64,000 nucleotides of DNA from positions 806,001 to 870,000 of the forward strand of contig NZ_LN997848.1 of assembly GCF_001511835.1 (NCBI RefSeq). Direction: 5' to 3'. Positions 61,849 through 64,000 of this stretch are shown here, in pieces. The notes beneath the pieces were generated by a model. The model was not told the origin of the DNA. It made no database searches and was given only the letters and a program-made list of their open reading frames with translations. Source of the DNA: Magnetospirillum sp. XM-1 (lineage in GTDB: Bacteria > Pseudomonadota > Alphaproteobacteria > Rhodospirillales > Magnetospirillaceae). The translations under genes and the position numbers were made by a program. Position 1 is the stretch's first letter. Every line of letters begins with the position of its first letter.

Positions 61849-62967
61849 ATGAAGACGGAAAACCCAAAGGGCGGTTGGCGTGTTCTGGTGACGGGTGGGG
61901 CCGGTTTCATTGGCTCGGCCCTGGTGGGTCAACTGCTGGGCACAGGCCATTTGGTTGTCACCTTCGACAAGCTGACCTATGCCGGCCATCTGGCCAATCT
62001 CGACGGCTGGCTGGATCACCCCAACCATTCCTTCGTGCAGGGCGACATTGCCGAGCGGGCACAGGTCGAGGCGGTGGTCGAGCAGTTCCAGCCCACCGTC
62101 ATCATGCATCTGGCGGCGGAATCCCACGTGGACCGGTCCATCGCCAGTGCCGGCGAGTTCGTGCGGACCAACGTTCTTGGGACCTTCACCATGTTGGAGG
62201 TGGCGGCCGCCTATCGGGTCCGGCTCGACGGCGATGCGCGGGAGACGTTCCGCTTCCTGCATGTGTCCACCGACGAGGTGTTCGGCAGCCTTGAGCCCGG
62301 CGAATCGTTTGACGAGAATTCCCGCTATCAGCCCAGTTCGCCCTATTCCGCCACTAAGGCGGCGTCGGATCATCTGGCGCGGGCCTGGAGCCACACCTAC
62401 GGCCTGCCCGTGCTGGTGTCCAACTGCTCCAACAATTACGGCCCGCGGCAGTTTCCCGAAAAGCTCATTCCGCTGATGATCCTCAATGCGATCGAGGGCA
62501 AGCCGCTGCCTGTCTACGGTGACGGCTGCCAGGTTCGCGACTGGCTTCATGTGGAGGACCACGCGCGTGCGCTGGCGACCATCGTCGAGCGCGGCCGTCC
62601 CGGCGAGGTGTACTGTGTCGGCGGAGAATCGGAGCGCACCAACATGGAGGTCGTGCAGACGCTTTGCGACCGTCTCGACGCTCTCCGCCCCCGTATCGGG
62701 GGCCGCTCCCACGCCGAGTTGATCCGCCATGTCACCGACCGGCCGGGTCATGATCGCCGCTATGCCATGAATATCGCCCGAATTCGCGCGGAACTGGAAT
62801 GGAGCCCGCGGGAAACCTTCGAGAGCGGCCTGGCCAAGACCGTCGAATGGTATCTGGCCAATGGGGATTGGTGCGCCAAGGTGGTGGAAGACGCCGCCGC
62901 CCGCCTGCCCCGCGCCCTGGCCCGCAAGACCGATGGCACCTTGTTCGAACGAAAGGCCTCCGCGTGA
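61849..62967 (+). CDS. rfbB: dTDP-glucose 4,6-dehydratase
   Basis: This enzyme forms dTDP-4-keto-6-deoxyglucose, the branch point for the operon's deoxy- and amino-sugars. It has 372 residues. [49 protein letters not shown] and [13 protein letters not shown] (Tyr-x-x-x-Lys) are diagnostic, as is [21 protein letters not shown] 61849 is chosen over GTG 61825, which lies inside the GT2 gene. The stop overlaps the GTG of rfbA. Confidence 0.96.
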   Translation: MKTENPKGGWRVLVTGGAGFIGSALVGQLLGTGHLVVTFDKLTYAGHLANLDGWLDHPNHSFVQGDIAERAQVEAVVEQFQPTVIMHLAAESHVDRSIASAGEFVRTNVLGTFTMLEVAAAYRVRLDGDARETFRFLHVSTDEVFGSLEPGESFDENSRYQPSSPYSATKAASDHLARAWSHTYGLPVLVSNCSNNYGPRQFPEKLIPLMILNAIEGKPLPVYGDGCQVRDWLHVEDHARALATIVERGRPGEVYCVGGESERTNMEVVQTLCDRLDALRPRIGGRSHAELIRHVTDRPGHDRRYAMNIARIRAELEWSPRETFESGLAKTVEWYLANGDWCAKVVEDAAARLPRALARKTDGTLFERKASA

Positions 62968-63854
62968 CCCGTCTTCCCACCAAAGGCATTGTTCTCGCCG
63001 GCGGCACCGGTACCCGGCTGCATCCGCTGACCCTGGTGACCAACAAGCATCTGCTGCCGGTTTTCGACAAGCCGATGATCTATTATCCGCTCACCACCCT
63101 GATGCTGGGCGGCATTCGCGACATCTTGATCATCTCCACGCCGGAGGACCTGCCGCGCTTCGAGCGTCTGCTGGGCGATGGTCGCCGCTGGGGCATCAGC
63201 CTCAGCTATGCCGAACAGCCCAAGCCGGCCGGTCTGCCCCAGGCTTTCCTCATCGGCGAGGACTTCATCGATGGGGCGCGCGTCGGCCTGATGCTGGGCG
63301 ACAATATCTTCTACGGCCACGGGCTGCCTCCGCTGGTCCAGCAGGCGGCCGAGGGGCGCGGGGCGACGGTGTTCGCCCATACGGTGCGTGATCCCGAGCG
63401 TTTCGGCGTGGTGACTTTCGATGCCGCCGGAACCGCCATCTCCATCGAGGAGAAGCCCAAGGCGCCCAAATCCAACTGGGCGGTAACTGGGCTTTATTTC
63501 TACGACGCGGATGTCTGTCAGGTGGCCGCCACGTTGAAGCCGTCGGCCCGCGGCGAACTGGAGATCAGCCATCTCAACAGCGTCTACCTGGAGCGGGGCG
63601 GGCTTTCGGTGGAGTTGCTGGGTCGCGGCATCAGCTGGCTCGACGTGGGCACGCCCGAGGCGCTGGCCACCGCCAGCCAGTTCGTCCACACCATCCAAAG
63701 CCTGCAGGGCACCGGCGTCGCCTGTCCCGAAGAGGTCGCCTATCGCATGGGCTTCATCGATCGTGACGCCCTGGCCGACCTGATCCGGCCCGTCGCCACG
63801 TCGCAGTATGGGCGCTATCTTCAGGGCCTTCTTGATCATGTGGGTGCCCCTTGA
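62964..63854 (+). CDS. rfbA: Glucose-1-phosphate thymidylyltransferase
   Basis: This enzyme makes dTDP-glucose from dTTP and glucose 1-phosphate. It has 296 residues, typical for Rml[51 protein letters not shown] and [18 protein letters not shown] are diagnostic. GTG 62964 overlaps the rfbB stop (GTGA) and begins [14 protein letters not shown]; upstream frame continues into rfbB without RmlA homology. It is followed by the ABC exporter with TTGA overlap. Confidence 0.97.
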   Translation: MTRLPTKGIVLAGGTGTRLHPLTLVTNKHLLPVFDKPMIYYPLTTLMLGGIRDILIISTPEDLPRFERLLGDGRRWGISLSYAEQPKPAGLPQAFLIGEDFIDGARVGLMLGDNIFYGHGLPPLVQQAAEGRGATVFAHTVRDPERFGVVTFDAAGTAISIEEKPKAPKSNWAVTGLYFYDADVCQVAATLKPSARGELEISHLNSVYLERGGLSVELLGRGISWLDVGTPEALATASQFVHTIQSLQGTGVACPEEVAYRMGFIDRDALADLIRPVATSQYGRYLQGLLDHVGAP

Positions 63855-64000
63855 ACGGTCTTTCCCGCATCATTTCCCTGCTTGACGTTCAGGCGCGGCG
63901 GCAATTCGCCTTGCTGGCCGTCATGACCCTGATCGGCGCCTTATTCGAAGCCATGGGCGTCGGGCTTGTCTTTCCGTTTATCAAGATCATCACCGATCCC
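63851..64000 (+). CDS. ABC exporter (PglK/MsbA-like), N-terminal fragment
   Basis: Only the first 50 codons lie in the window, starting at TTG 63851. [20 protein letters not shown] is followed by [20 protein letters not shown], the first transmembrane helix typical of fused ABC exporters related to PglK and MsbA (LLDxxxRRRxxLL...GALLEALGIGLLLPF). It is probably a flippase or exporter for the lipid-linked product of this operon. The TTGA overlap with rfbA and the lack of an alternative ATG support the TTG start. Confidence 0.75.
   Translation, partial: MNGLSRIISLLDVQARRQFALLAVMTLIGALFEAMGVGLVFPFIKIITDP

Noticed and set aside
1..64000. Magnetosome gene island, CRISPR array, rRNA or tRNA genes, prophage
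   Set aside because: No mam/mms-like proteins, regularly spaced repeats, tRNA-like folds or phage structural genes were recognised.

Overview
The window is GC-rich, densely packed bacterial DNA. Its housekeeping blocks (ftsK-lolA-xthA; a DUF3576 lipoprotein, leuS, lptE and holA; a ~1600-residue NAD-glutamate dehydrogenase) and its envelope genes fit an alphaproteobacterium of the Rhodospirillales, most likely Magnetospirillum or a close relative. That placement is inferred from gene order and protein character. No magnetosome gene, rRNA, tRNA or CRISPR array was seen.

Layout. 0-25 kb is core genome: the end of an ammonium transporter, a DapC-type aminotransferase, FtsK, LolA, exonuclease III, a small response regulator, a GTP cyclohydrolase II with a decayed RibB-like N-terminus, a conserved hypothetical protein, YggS, a ThiE-like protein, a TPR glycosyltransferase-like protein, a major porin, then DUF3576-leuS-lptE-holA-SGNH hydrolase and NAD-GDH. 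Two related multi-hairpin repeats sit in convergent gaps, and a candidate structured RNA lies between lolA and xthA.

25-41 kb is a polysaccharide region. On the plus strand are gmhA, a SxtJ / DUF5989 / NodU-type carbamoyltransferase module and a heparinase II/III protein. On the minus strand are ManC, a sugar epimerase, a WecA-like phosphoglycosyltransferase, a two-domain oxidoreductase and a DEDDh exonuclease. A translationally coupled plus-strand operon follows: asparagine-synthase-like amidotransferase, FemAB/GNAT protein, NodB-type deacetylase, DegT-like protein.

41-53 kb is an accessory island whose clearest theme is phosphonate metabolism. A minus-strand operon holds a CTP-transferase (PntC-like), 2-aminoethylphosphonate transaminase (PhnW), a B12-type radical SAM enzyme and a TIM-barrel isomerase. 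A plus-strand series holds a methyltransferase, a second B12-type radical SAM enzyme, a broken DegT gene, another methyltransferase, PEP mutase and a CysC-like kinase. A molybdopterin oxidoreductase with an excellent FNR box lies between them. No phosphonopyruvate decarboxylase is visible, so the pathway is incomplete in this window.

53-64 kb is an O-antigen-like cluster. A winged-helix regulator and an RfaH-like antiterminator come first, then an ops-like sequence, then a tightly overlapping operon: rfbC, C-methyltransferase, sugar aminotransferase, TIGR04325-type methyltransferase, epimerase, FdtA-like ketoisomerase, second epimerase, GT2, rfbB, rfbA and the start of an ABC exporter. Together these can make dTDP-linked deoxy- and 3-amino-sugars and export the glycan. 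The phosphonate island between the two glycan regions probably supplies a CMP-activated head group for a surface glycan or lipid.
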